Shown here in pieces: positions 54,262 to 63,338 of a stretch of 64,000 bases of DNA; within the stretch, counting starts at the first letter, position 1, and each line of letters opens with the position of its first letter. Made by a program: the position numbers and the translations under genes. The DNA is from an uncultured Thiotrichaceae bacterium. Its GTDB lineage: Bacteria; Pseudomonadota; Gammaproteobacteria; Thiotrichales; Thiotrichaceae. The stretch spans positions 32,509 to 96,508 of the forward strand of contig CALAMO010000035.1 in NCBI GenBank assembly GCA_937925855.1, read 5' to 3'. The notes beneath the pieces were generated by a model, which worked only from the letters and a program-made list of their open reading frames with translations, was not told the origin of the DNA and ran no database searches.

Positions 54262-55173
54262 ATGCTTTATTTTGTCTATAATATGCCCATGGACAAGCCT
54301 TGCATACAGCCCAATGAGTATCCTCGCCGTATCTTGTTGGCGGTGGCCGCTCACTCCCCGCAGATTGTTACCGAAACGTTGTATGCGCTGACTCAGCAAA
54401 TAGAACCTGCTTATATGCCAACAGAGGTTCATATTATTACGACTGGGTTAGGCATGCCTTTTGTATTGCAGCTATTGGATTTACCGGGTGATTCGCCCGG
54501 TTGGATTACTAAAGTTTGCAGGGATTACGGGTTGCCTCGCCCGCAGTGTGATCTCAGGCACATCCATTGTATTACTGATACGCAAGGTGGGGTAATGGAC
54601 GATGTGCGCACCCGTGATGATAATACTAATGCTGCCAATTTTATTACACGGGTGGTTCGTGATTTAACAGCTGATCCGAAGAGCAGCCTGATTGTCTCCC
54701 TGTCGGGTGGGCGGCGCACTATGACATTTTATGCGGGCCATGCACTGTCACTATTTGGTCGGATACAGGATCAGTTAACTCATGTTCTGGTTGAGGAAGA
54801 GTATTTTTTCAACGAAGCTTTTTTCTATCCACCGCCTCGCTCTGTATGGGTAGTGCGTGAAGATCATACTGGGTTTGATGCGAGTCAGGTTGAGGTTATC
54901 CTGGCGGTGATTCCGTTCGTGCGGCTGCGGGATAGCTTGCCTCCGGCATTATTGGCCGGTGACGTGAGGTTCAGCGAAGCAGTAGCCACTGCGCAGGCGG
55001 AATTCGACGCACCGCGTGTGTCGTTCAACAAGGTTACTGCCGAATTGCAATGTGGTGCGTTCAAGGTGGTGATGAAGCCGGTCGAACTGGCTTTTTATCT
55101 CTGGTTTTTAAAAAGACGGGTTGCCGGTAAACCACCGGTGAGGTGGTCGGACGATGAAAAAGTGGCATCGTGA
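54262..55173 (+). CDS. CRISPR-associated CARF protein of the NE0113 family, shortened C-terminus
   Basis: A 303-residue protein with a CARF-type Rossmann domain that should bind cyclic oligoadenylate made by Cas10. Family marks are RRILLAVAAHSPQIVTETLYAL, PTEVHIITTG, and VSLSGGRRTMTFYAGHALSLFGRIQDQLTHVLVEEEYFFNEAFFYPP; this NE0113 group is sometimes named a Csm6-like or ring-nuclease family. The region ending KPPVRWSDDEKVAS comes where other members, as I recall them, continue for some 60-80 residues, so the C-terminus seems cut. Starts at 54262, 54283 or 54289 are all possible. It stands 422 bases before the cmr operon. Confidence 0.8.
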   Translation: MLYFVYNMPMDKPCIQPNEYPRRILLAVAAHSPQIVTETLYALTQQIEPAYMPTEVHIITTGLGMPFVLQLLDLPGDSPGWITKVCRDYGLPRPQCDLRHIHCITDTQGGVMDDVRTRDDNTNAANFITRVVRDLTADPKSSLIVSLSGGRRTMTFYAGHALSLFGRIQDQLTHVLVEEEYFFNEAFFYPPPRSVWVVREDHTGFDASQVEVILAVIPFVRLRDSLPPALLAGDVRFSEAVATAQAEFDAPRVSFNKVTAELQCGAFKVVMKPVELAFYLWFLKRRVAGKPPVRWSDDEKVAS

Positions 55174-55327
55174 AAAACCTGAATTGTTTAATAAGCGAGT
55201 TCATGAACAGACGGGTCTTGACATTATCGGAGTGATGATTGATCGCTTGAATCGAATGGGGAATGAAGAGCAGATTCAGCGGTTGGAGTTGGAGTCTACA
55301 GCGAGTGGGTGGCGGGCGGCGGTTTGA
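55154..55327 (+). CDS. Small ORF overlapping the CARF gene end, doubtful
   Basis: A 57-codon frame (starts MKKWHREKPELFNKRVHEQT, ends GWRAAV) opens inside the last codons of the CARF gene in another frame. Its codon use is not odd, and it may be a real small protein or the frameshifted tail of the CARF gene. No family is recognised. There is no clear ribosome site. Confidence 0.3.
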   Translation: MKKWHREKPELFNKRVHEQTGLDIIGVMIDRLNRMGNEEQIQRLELESTASGWRAAV

Positions 55328-55595
55328 GTTTGCGGATTGATAGAAATTTTATGAAGATGAGTGTATATCAATCTAATCGAATTATTACTTGCTGCTTAAC
55401 TTTTAATATGCTTCACTTGCCACTCGATAAGGTGTTGATACGGTTCTATTAGTTTTTTCATAGTCATTTAATTTTCTTGAACTCAATTCATTAATTTAGG
55501 GCATACAATGTTCTACCGAAAATTAATGCCAATGCGTAATAGCCTGTATTTTAAATTAATCCTTATCAGTATTTAGATGAAGGAGCCGTACCCCA
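55328..55595 (+). other. AT-rich region upstream of the cmr operon
   Basis: No gene is seen. This 268-base AT-rich stretch should carry the promoter of the cmr operon. Possible elements (TTGAAC at 55477, TACAAT at 55504) have unsuitable spacing, so no promoter is called. AAGGAG before ATG 55596 is a good ribosome site. Confidence 0.5.
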
Positions 55596-56789
55596 ATGCC
55601 TGAAAAAATCACCGCATGCTTTTGTATTACTACACCAATGTTCATCGGTGACGCCGAACAAAATGCATCCGGCATCAGCCCGGCAGCTGTAAAGGGCGCG
55701 CTCCGCTTTTGGTTTAGGGCCTTGCGTTGGGGGCATCACCGTAATGTAGATGGTGCGACTGATGAATCAGCACTACAGTCACTCCATCAGGAAGAAAGCA
55801 GTCTGTTTGGCAGTGCGGCGGATAAAGGGGCCGGACAGGCTAAAGTACTGATACGCATAAAGCCAAACTCCCTGAAACAAGGTTTACCAATGGATAAAAC
55901 CGGGCCAGGCCTACAGTATTTGTTAGGTCAGGGCTTATATCATTTTAAAAACGGTTATTTGCGTAAATCCGCACTGCTGGAAGGGCAGTTTGAAGTAAGT
56001 CTGCTATTAAAGCCGGGTGTATCTGCGCAAGAAAAGCGATCACTATTACAGGCTATACAGGCGCTGGGTTTATTGGGTGCGTTGGGTAGTCGCGCCCGCA
56101 AAGGCTTTGGCTCGATAGCACTGGAGAAGCTGGAGTGTAGTTTTGCGGCGGACACAAGTATTCCGGTCAATATCACTGAGTTGAAGGTTTTATTTAACGA
56201 TTGGGCGAATAGTTTTTCTAAAACAGTGCCGCCTTTCAGTGCATTTTCGCTGGAATCCCGGATTGATATATCAGCCTGCGCTAATTCAGCTGTTGGGTTG
56301 CACGAACTCGCAGGACATGAGATGCAAATGTATCGCTCATGGGGACGCAGTGCTGGGAATGGTGCGCCACATCGAGTGGCTGGCGAGTTAGCTGAGCAGA
56401 ATTTTCGTTCAGACCATGATGGTGCGCTCAGTGCCGCAAAAGGTAGGCAACCCGTTAAAATGCCAAAACGCAGTGAGTTTGGCTTACCGCATAACTACTT
56501 TTTTTCTTCTGGTGAAAATAGCGGCAAAAAAGTAGACATAACACCAGCCGAAGATTCACGAAATCGTAGAGCATCTCCTTTATTTATCCATATCCACCGT
56601 TTTCCAAACGGAAAGCATGCACTGATCCAGACATTGCTGCCAGCTACTTTTCTGCCTGCTGGTGACAGTGTCGAGTTTAGGCCAAACAGAGGGGGGACTA
56701 TGCATTTATCATTTGATGAGTCACAAATTGATTGGAAAACCATACCTGCGTATCTCGACCGTTTTGACAATAGGGAGCGGTTGCTATGA
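55596..56789 (+). CDS. cmr1: Cmr1, type III-B RAMP subunit
   Basis: A 397-residue Cmr1/RAMP protein, the subunit that caps the 3' end of the guide in the Cmr complex. The signature SPAAVKGALRFWFRALRWG (near 28-46) and later ALGLLGALGSRARKGFGSI (glycine-rich RAMP loop) are diagnostic. It opens an operon of cmr1-6; its stop overlaps the cmr2 start by four bases. Confidence 0.92.
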   Translation: MPEKITACFCITTPMFIGDAEQNASGISPAAVKGALRFWFRALRWGHHRNVDGATDESALQSLHQEESSLFGSAADKGAGQAKVLIRIKPNSLKQGLPMDKTGPGLQYLLGQGLYHFKNGYLRKSALLEGQFEVSLLLKPGVSAQEKRSLLQAIQALGLLGALGSRARKGFGSIALEKLECSFAADTSIPVNITELKVLFNDWANSFSKTVPPFSAFSLESRIDISACANSAVGLHELAGHEMQMYRSWGRSAGNGAPHRVAGELAEQNFRSDHDGALSAAKGRQPVKMPKRSEFGLPHNYFFSSGENSGKKVDITPAEDSRNRRASPLFIHIHRFPNGKHALIQTLLPATFLPAGDSVEFRPNRGGTMHLSFDESQIDWKTIPAYLDRFDNRERLL

Positions 56790-58888
56790 GTGATACACAA
56801 TATTTCCACTTCACCCTTGGCCCAGTACAAAGTTTTGTCGTGCAGGCACGCAGAACCCGCGATTTTTGGGCAGGGTCGTTTATCTTGTCTTGGCTTTCCG
56901 GGGTGGCGATGCAGGAGGTGATTGCGCAGTGTGGCGATGATCGGCGTGTGATTGAGTTCCCGGTGGCTGAAGATAATTTTTTGGATTGGCTTACGGGTAA
57001 ACAGAAGGTTAAAAGCCCCCCAACGCAAGGGGGTATACCTAATCGTTTCAAGGCGCGCATCCCTGCGGGGCAGGCGTTTAATCCTGCATTGGTGGAACAG
57101 GCTGTGCAAATTGCCTGGAAAGCGCTGGCCGACGTGGTTTATGAGCGCGATCTAGCTAAGTTGAATGTGGAAACGCTTGAGCTTACCCATAATGTGTGGG
57201 AGCGCCAGATAAAAAGTTGCTGGGAAGTGGTCTGGGCGATGACGCCGGATTCAGAAGACAGTGCGATCTTGGATCAAAGTAAGTATTGGCGCGGTTATGC
57301 TCCGCCAGAGGAGGCTGGTGTTAAGTGCATGATGATGGATGGCTGGCAGGAACTATCGGCGGTTGAGCGTCCGAGCGCCAAAACATTAGGCGGTTTCTGG
57401 GCGACGCTGCGAAAAGGCGAATTAATAGCATCAGTCGAACCTGTGGAAAAGAAAAATTATCTGCGCGCCATTGCCAGTGATATACGGCCTAATGAGTATT
57501 TGTGCGCTATTGCGTTCGTTAAGCGCCGTTTCCCACGTTACTTCAGCGAAGTCAAAACAATCAAAACGCCTAGTGGTTGGGAATTACGCGGTTGGGATGT
57601 GGGTACAGCGCGCCCGTCGGTGGCATATATGGCGGCAGTGCCTTGGCTAGAGCAGGCCATTCAGCACGCCAATGAATCAGAGCAGACAGAACAACAAATG
57701 CAGGTATTTCATCGGGCGGCGTTTGCTTTAACTGAAGAACATGGCGAATGGGACAGCGATATTAGGTGTATCCGTCGGGCAATGGAGGCGAAGCCACGCA
57801 GTAAAGAAGACCGTAAATGGAAAGCGTTAAATGGTGAAGTGTTCTTTGAAAACGAATTGGAGAATCAAAATAAATTTCCAAGAGAAGAAAAGCAGGAGGA
57901 AGTGCGGCGAACGCTGGTCGCGTTAAGGGCTTTACAACGGACGACTGAGACTAAAGCCGCCCCCTTTTATGCGGTACTGATGATGGACGGTGACTCATTA
58001 GGTAAGCAACTGAGTGACTCTGATAAGCAAAAAGCTATCGCTAAAGGGTTGCAGGTTTTTAATGAAAAGGTGCCGGGCATTGTGCAAGATCATGACGGAT
58101 TTCTGGTGTATTGCGGTGGTGATGATGTCTTGGCGGTGCTACCTATTAATCAGGCTTTGGGCTGTGCGTTAGCGGTGCGTGAGTGTTATGAAACGGCCTT
58201 TGAGCGGTGTCAGCGTGAATTTGGGATAAAAATAAGTACTTCTATTTCAGCTGCCGTTGAATTTGCCCATATCCATATGCCGTTGACTAAGGTGCTAGGC
58301 GATGCTCATAGTCTGCTGGATGACGTAGCTAAAGAACGTTGTGGCCGGGATTCGCTGGCGGTGCGCGTGTGGAAGCCGGGCGGTAAAGCGCTGGAGTGGG
58401 CTATGCCGTGGAATAAAGCGTGTAATGAAGCCAACGGCGAGAAATACCTGGTGATTGAATTTTTATGTAAGCACTTGGGAGACGATGACCCACAGCAGCA
58501 GTTCAGCAATGGTTTTTTCTACAAAATTCGCGAGCGGCTTGAACTGTTAAATCCCTCTTCAAATGCTAAGGATGCTGCGGCGCAATCTGTGTTTAAGCTA
58601 GAGCAGGCGGTGAAACTAATGGCGGCTGAGTATGTGAATTCGGGTCTGTTTTCCCCTCTTTTTGATAAAACGGCGAAAAATTATAAACAGCAGCAGCTAG
58701 AACATGCGGAGGCAGTGGTGGGGCCTTTGTTGGAGCAGTGTTATCCCGTGCGTCGTATCTTGCCGAAACGGGATGAATGCTCCGGTGAACAGGCTGAGGA
58801 ACCTATCTTTAAACCTCTTTGGCATAGTTATCATGCCGACGCTGCTTTATTAGTGCGGTTTTTGGTGCATAAAGGAGTGGAGCGATGA
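56786..58888 (+). CDS. cmr2: Cas10/Cmr2 with intact cyclase motif, no HD domain
   Basis: A 700-residue large subunit of the type III-B complex. It starts directly with the Cmr2 N-terminal domain (FTLGPVQSFVVQARRTRDFWAGS). The palm domain keeps MMDGDSLGK (near 401) and the cyclase motif GGDD (residues 444-447, in YCGGDDVLAVLP), so production of cyclic oligoadenylates on target RNA is expected. No His-Asp nuclease motif precedes it, and the protein is shorter than HD-bearing forms. Single-strand DNA cleavage is therefore unlikely. It overlaps both neighbours by four bases. Confidence 0.92.
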   Translation: MSDTQYFHFTLGPVQSFVVQARRTRDFWAGSFILSWLSGVAMQEVIAQCGDDRRVIEFPVAEDNFLDWLTGKQKVKSPPTQGGIPNRFKARIPAGQAFNPALVEQAVQIAWKALADVVYERDLAKLNVETLELTHNVWERQIKSCWEVVWAMTPDSEDSAILDQSKYWRGYAPPEEAGVKCMMMDGWQELSAVERPSAKTLGGFWATLRKGELIASVEPVEKKNYLRAIASDIRPNEYLCAIAFVKRRFPRYFSEVKTIKTPSGWELRGWDVGTARPSVAYMAAVPWLEQAIQHANESEQTEQQMQVFHRAAFALTEEHGEWDSDIRCIRRAMEAKPRSKEDRKWKALNGEVFFENELENQNKFPREEKQEEVRRTLVALRALQRTTETKAAPFYAVLMMDGDSLGKQLSDSDKQKAIAKGLQVFNEKVPGIVQDHDGFLVYCGGDDVLAVLPINQALGCALAVRECYETAFERCQREFGIKISTSISAAVEFAHIHMPLTKVLGDAHSLLDDVAKERCGRDSLAVRVWKPGGKALEWAMPWNKACNEANGEKYLVIEFLCKHLGDDDPQQQFSNGFFYKIRERLELLNPSSNAKDAAAQSVFKLEQAVKLMAAEYVNSGLFSPLFDKTAKNYKQQQLEHAEAVVGPLLEQCYPVRRILPKRDECSGEQAEEPIFKPLWHSYHADAALLVRFLVHKGVER

Positions 58889-60231
58889 GCGTATTTAACA
58901 CCTGGCGCTTTCAGGCGCTGGATACCTGGTTCTTTCGTGAGTCGCGTCCGATGGAGTCGGTGGGCGGCTCCGAGTTGGTCAGTACTTTCCCGCCTTCGCC
59001 ACGAACCATCGCCGGTGCAATCCGGCATATCGTAGGTAATCAGCATAAGGTTGACTGGCGTCAATGGGGGGAGTGGGAGAAGAAAAATAAAGCTGAGGGG
59101 CCTGATTCTTATAGTCCCGATGCTACCGATCCTTATCGGGATTTAAAACAACGTATCGGTGGCGCAGCGTATTACGGCAAGCTTGAATTTCGCGGCGCAT
59201 GGTTGGCGCGGGAAAGGAAGTCAGGTGAGGTCGAGCGCCTTTATCCGGTGCCGGGTAATCTGGTGATTAAGCAGGATGATGATAAGACAGATACAGACGA
59301 TCAATCAGATCAATCAAACCAAACCACCAGGGATTTAAAACGGGCGCGTTTAGTTATAGGCAAGCCCCGCCGCTGTAATCTGGGCGATCATGTCAGAATG
59401 CCAGTGTTACCACCAAACAGTGAGGGGATGCGTGGTGCTGATGATTATCGAGTGACTGAAACGGGTTTACAAGCCATTTTGTCGGGTGGCGTGTGTAAGG
59501 CAAGTGAGTTGGTGTCAATGGAGTGTCTGTTTAAGTCAGAGGCGCGTTTAGGCATTGCCATTAATAATAAACAGCGGGCAGTAGAGGAAGGATTGTTGTA
59601 CCAGACCCGCCATATCCGGCCTAAACCCTGGGTAAGGGTCGAAATGGACGTTAAAGGGCTGGCTGAAAACGATTATGCAGAGGGTGGTATTGTGCGCCTT
59701 GGGGGTGAAGGCCGGGGAGCTAGCTGGTCAGTGCGGCCTGCCAATGATTTATCAGTGATCAGCCCGGATGACCAGGCGATCAAGAAAGCAAAAGGTATTG
59801 TGTTGGTGCTGCTGACACCGGCTGATTTGTATCCGGGATCGACGGCCCCGGAGAGTCAGGCCGATAAGCGCTATTGCCCGCTGCCCGGTTTCAAGTGGGA
59901 AGATGAGGCGGGGGTAACGCTATGGAAAGGTGATTTGCACGGTATTAAGTTAACCCTACATTGTGCAGTGATCGGTAAGCCGGTAAGGGAAGGCGGTTGG
60001 GATTTGGTAAATAATGCGCCACGCGCGGTGCGTAGTTTGGCTCCGGCTGGCAGTGTGTTTTATCTGACAGTAGACGGTGGTGCTGAAGGTATTAAGAACG
60101 CCTTAATAAAACTCCACCTGCAACAGATGCCAGGAGAGCAGTCGAATGCGCACATGGACAAACAAGCGCATGCTCTGGGGCGTGGATTAATGGCAGCTGG
60201 GCTTTGGCCTGCGAATGAGTCGTTGGATTAA
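58885..60231 (+). CDS. cmr3: Cmr3, type III-B RAMP subunit
   Basis: A 448-residue RAMP that with Cmr2 holds the 5' handle of the crRNA. Typical opening: FQALDTWFFRESRPMESVGGSELVSTFPPSPRTIAGAIRHIVG. Later, VRLGGEGRGASW is the Cmr3 glycine-rich motif. A linker rich in Asp, Gln and Ser (about 130-150) is unusual. It overlaps cmr2 by four bases. Confidence 0.9.
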   Translation: MSVFNTWRFQALDTWFFRESRPMESVGGSELVSTFPPSPRTIAGAIRHIVGNQHKVDWRQWGEWEKKNKAEGPDSYSPDATDPYRDLKQRIGGAAYYGKLEFRGAWLARERKSGEVERLYPVPGNLVIKQDDDKTDTDDQSDQSNQTTRDLKRARLVIGKPRRCNLGDHVRMPVLPPNSEGMRGADDYRVTETGLQAILSGGVCKASELVSMECLFKSEARLGIAINNKQRAVEEGLLYQTRHIRPKPWVRVEMDVKGLAENDYAEGGIVRLGGEGRGASWSVRPANDLSVISPDDQAIKKAKGIVLVLLTPADLYPGSTAPESQADKRYCPLPGFKWEDEAGVTLWKGDLHGIKLTLHCAVIGKPVREGGWDLVNNAPRAVRSLAPAGSVFYLTVDGGAEGIKNALIKLHLQQMPGEQSNAHMDKQAHALGRGLMAAGLWPANESLD

Positions 60232-60242
60232 GGAGTGGAATA

Positions 60243-61199
60243 ATGGAACAGACAAATACTATTGTAGGATTATTAGCGCAAACGTCGATTCATGCGGGCA
60301 CCGGACAACAAACAGGGGTGATTGATCTCCCGATTCAGCGTGAAGGCCATAATGGCTGGCCTTGTATCTTTGGGTCAGCGGTGAAAGGTGCTTTACGGGC
60401 CGATGCAGAACAGCAAATTCTGGCGAAAGTTAAACAAAAGGCAGCACTGGCAAAACCGGATGAGCAGCTGCAAAAGGTGCAGGATGATAATGATATTTCA
60501 GTCGTGTTTGGCCCGCCTCCGGGAGAAACAGGGATTAAGCATGCTGGGGCGCTGATCGTGTCGGATGCCCGCTTATTATTATTTCCGGTGCGCTCGCTGA
60601 CTTCACAGTTCAAATGGGTGACGTGTCCGGCAGCGTTACAGCGTTTTCAGGCGGATAGTGAACGTCTGGGCGTGACGTCTGCGGACTGGGGCTCTATTGA
60701 GGTAAGTGATGAGAATAAAACGTCGGCTGCCATGATTCCTGAGCAATCGATGGAAGCATATCTGTTTCTTGAGGAATACCGCTTTACAACCAGGCAGGAA
60801 AATCTGGATGGGCTGATTGATGCGCTGGCGCAGTTAATGCCGTCACCTGCAACAGCAAAAAAACAATTAGTAAAGCAGTTGGTCATCGTTAGTAATGATA
60901 GCTTCTCGCATATCGTGAGCCATGCGACACCGGTTAATGCGCATATTTCGATTAATTCGCAGACGAAAATCGTGCGCGACGGCCAACTTTGGTATGAGGA
61001 AACTTTGCCGCCTGAAACGCTATTGTATATCGCGCTAAGTGCACAGCCCGCCCGGAAGGATAAAGCTGAGATGTCGGCTGCAAAGGTATTGGGCAGTGTG
61101 CTGGGTCGTTTTCAGAGTAAGTCGTGGTTGCAGCTGGGCGGTAATGAAACTGTAGGTATGGGTTGGTGTGCAGTTAAGCCCTTGGCACAGGAGGTTTGA
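60243..61199 (+). CDS. cmr4: Cmr4, backbone and target-RNA-cleaving subunit
   Basis: A 318-residue RAMP forming the repeated backbone. HAGTGQQTGVIDLPIQREGHNGWPCIFGSAVKGALR is the hallmark; Asp28 corresponds to the catalytic Asp that cuts target RNA every six bases in Cmr4 of other systems. The C-terminal NETVGMGWCAV loop is also typical. It lies 11 bases after cmr3. Confidence 0.93.
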   Translation: MEQTNTIVGLLAQTSIHAGTGQQTGVIDLPIQREGHNGWPCIFGSAVKGALRADAEQQILAKVKQKAALAKPDEQLQKVQDDNDISVVFGPPPGETGIKHAGALIVSDARLLLFPVRSLTSQFKWVTCPAALQRFQADSERLGVTSADWGSIEVSDENKTSAAMIPEQSMEAYLFLEEYRFTTRQENLDGLIDALAQLMPSPATAKKQLVKQLVIVSNDSFSHIVSHATPVNAHISINSQTKIVRDGQLWYEETLPPETLLYIALSAQPARKDKAEMSAAKVLGSVLGRFQSKSWLQLGGNETVGMGWCAVKPLAQEV

Positions 61200-61200
61200 G

Positions 61201-61566
61201 ATGCAGACGATACAGCAGGAGCGGGCTAAATTCGCTTTAGATCACGTAATGAGTGACAGTCGTGATCCCAATGTGAATGTGAAAGAATATAAAAGTTATG
61301 CGCACGCCTTACCAGCGATGATACATATAAATGGATTAGGGCAGGCTGCGGCTTTTTATAAAGCCAAAGGTGATATGCACCAGCGTTTATATCAACTGCT
61401 ATCTGACTGGTTGAAACAAGCTGGACAGCCTTATCAAGGTTGCGATGATTTACTGGAAGGCATCACCCAGCAAGACATGCATAAATACCGGCTGGCGCAG
61501 GCCGAAGCACAGGCATTAATGGATTGGGTAAAGAAATTCACCAGCGCTTATATGGTGGAGGATTAA
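61201..61566 (+). CDS. cmr5: Cmr5, small helical subunit
   Basis: A 121-residue helical protein that lines the guide-target duplex in the Cmr complex. QQERAKFALDHV, YKSYAHALPAMIHINGLGQAAAFYKAKG and the C-terminal LAQAEAQALMDWVKKF match Cmr5. The start at 61201 has AGGAGG just before it and lies one base after the cmr4 stop. Confidence 0.9.
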   Translation: MQTIQQERAKFALDHVMSDSRDPNVNVKEYKSYAHALPAMIHINGLGQAAAFYKAKGDMHQRLYQLLSDWLKQAGQPYQGCDDLLEGITQQDMHKYRLAQAEAQALMDWVKKFTSAYMVED

Positions 61567-61568
61567 CC

Positions 61569-62822
61569 ATGAGCCTGCCATTGTATGCGGAGTTACAGGG
61601 TTGTGCTGATTTAGATGATTTACGCACTAAACGCCATACGGAAGGCCATGCCGGTTTGTGGTTTGAGCGTTTTTATAACCGTTATCCAGCGAGCTATACC
61701 AATACCAAAACGGGTGAAAATGATTTTAAAGAGTGGTTAGGGGAGTTTAATGCGCTGGCGGGTGATCGCGTGTTGTTGGAGGCTGTGACCGAGCGTCAGG
61801 TCGGGCTGGTCAGCGCTTTACAGGGACAGATTGCCGTTTTTAAATCGCCCTGGCATTACGTCAGCGGTATGGGTTATCCGCACCCATTTGAAAACGGTTT
61901 TAACTGGCATGCGTCGTTGGGCGTCCCTTATCTGCCGGGCAGTGGCTTAAAAGGTATGGTGCGCAGCTGGATCGAAGCCTGGGCGTATGATTCTGAGGAT
62001 GAGGCTGGACAAAGGCAACGCAAAGAACGTTTGTTGGATTGGTTTGGCAGTGAAAGTAAGGATCCGCCAGAAGATGGTACTTTGCACACCGGTAAAGTAA
62101 TCTTTTTCGATGCATTACCGGTATCGCCGGTGCGGCTGAGTGCGGATATTATGACGCCGCACATGGGCGACTGGTATGCGAAGGGCGCTGAAATTCGCGA
62201 TATTACCAAAGATGCGGCTATGGTTCCGGCGGACTGGCACAGTCCAAATCCTATTTACTTTCTGAGCGCACAGGAGCCGGTGTTTCTGGTGAGCATAGCG
62301 CCGCGTGATGAAGTGGTGGCACAGGACGTTGATTTGTCTGAAGTGATGGCGTGCATTACGGAGGCGTTTGAGTGGCTTGGGGCTGGGGCTAAAACGGCGG
62401 TGGGATATGGTCAATTTGAGCGTGATGAAGCGTTAACGGCGGCATACCTTAAAAGTCATTGGGAACGTGAACAGGCGCAAAAAATTGAGCAGGAACAGGC
62501 GATGGCGTTATCCGGCTTGTCAGGTCTGGCGCGTGAGTTAATCCAGTTTGGTCAACAGGCGAACTGGGAAAACAAAGATACTTTTCTGCGTCAGGGTGAG
62601 AATGATATTGAAAGCTGGCTGGAGAGGTTGGCGGCAGAACCGCATCCTGCGGCGGTGAGCTATTTGCGGGAGCTGTTTGAGCGGCATTTTGCTGAGCCTG
62701 ATTTGTTGAGTGATCCGGGGGCGACTGCCGGGAAGAAGAATAAGCCGGTTTTTAAGCCGAGGGCGCGGGCGTTGGGAGAGCGGTTTTTGGAAGTAGAAAA
62801 ATTGAGCAAGCAGAAGGATTGA
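61569..62822 (+). CDS. cmr6: Cmr6, type III-B RAMP subunit
   Basis: A 417-residue Cmr6, the distal RAMP of the complex. Diagnostic stretches are GLVSALQGQIAVFKSPWHYVSGMGYPHPFENGFNWHASLGVPYLPGSGLKGMVRSW and FEWLGAGAKTAVGYGQF (glycine-rich loop). The C-terminal 110 residues (a charged helix and lysine-rich end) go beyond the RAMP fold. The ATG lies two bases after cmr5. Confidence 0.92.
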   Translation: MSLPLYAELQGCADLDDLRTKRHTEGHAGLWFERFYNRYPASYTNTKTGENDFKEWLGEFNALAGDRVLLEAVTERQVGLVSALQGQIAVFKSPWHYVSGMGYPHPFENGFNWHASLGVPYLPGSGLKGMVRSWIEAWAYDSEDEAGQRQRKERLLDWFGSESKDPPEDGTLHTGKVIFFDALPVSPVRLSADIMTPHMGDWYAKGAEIRDITKDAAMVPADWHSPNPIYFLSAQEPVFLVSIAPRDEVVAQDVDLSEVMACITEAFEWLGAGAKTAVGYGQFERDEALTAAYLKSHWEREQAQKIEQEQAMALSGLSGLARELIQFGQQANWENKDTFLRQGENDIESWLERLAAEPHPAAVSYLRELFERHFAEPDLLSDPGATAGKKNKPVFKPRARALGERFLEVEKLSKQKD

Positions 62823-62825
62823 TTT

Positions 62826-63338
62826 ATGCAGCAGATTACAGATTTTTTTAATCATCCGTTTTTTGTCGTCTTTGGTGGTATATCCACTTTGCTCGTTATC
62901 GCTGTTGCTATTGGTGGTGTTTATCTTGCGGTAAAAGGTATTTTGCCAGTGTGGTATCGGTTAGGTTTTTCCTTGTCAAAGCGCAAGATAGCTATCTTTG
63001 CCGATGAGAAATATGATGAGCTCAGGGAAATGCTGGTTGACTCTGGTGTATTTAAAGAAAGGAATATACAGAAAGTTAGCAGAAATGCTATTAAAAAAGT
63101 TGAGGATGTTTCTTTCTATATTGTGCATTACGATAGTTATGCGGAGGAAATGGACGCAATAATTGGTATGAAGAAAGATACTGATGTAATGATTATCTAT
63201 GCTCCACAAAAGGAGGGTTTTATAGAAAAAACGGTGATGGAAAAGATTAACTCAGAAAGAAATTCGATTGTTGTTAATGTGCGTGGCCGACTACTAAATG
63301 ATGCGTTGGTTAGCATGATAACTACTGGATTTAGATAA
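62826..63338 (+). CDS. Membrane-anchored protein with Rossmann-like domain, last gene of the cmr operon, function unknown
   Basis: A 170-residue protein with one strong N-terminal membrane helix (about 14-40), then a cytoplasmic domain of about 115 residues. Alternating strands and helices (KIAIFADEKYDEL, VSFYIVHYDS, TDVMIIYAPQ, NSIVVNVRG) suggest a small Rossmann-like fold; I do not recognise the family. It starts three bases after cmr6, so it is co-expressed with the effector complex. It may be an effector or sensor at the membrane, by analogy with membrane proteins linked to type III systems. The stop codon touches the first repeat of array 3. The gene is more AT-rich than the cmr genes. 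Confidence 0.7.
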   Translation: MQQITDFFNHPFFVVFGGISTLLVIAVAIGGVYLAVKGILPVWYRLGFSLSKRKIAIFADEKYDELREMLVDSGVFKERNIQKVSRNAIKKVEDVSFYIVHYDSYAEEMDAIIGMKKDTDVMIIYAPQKEGFIEKTVMEKINSERNSIVVNVRGRLLNDALVSMITTGFR

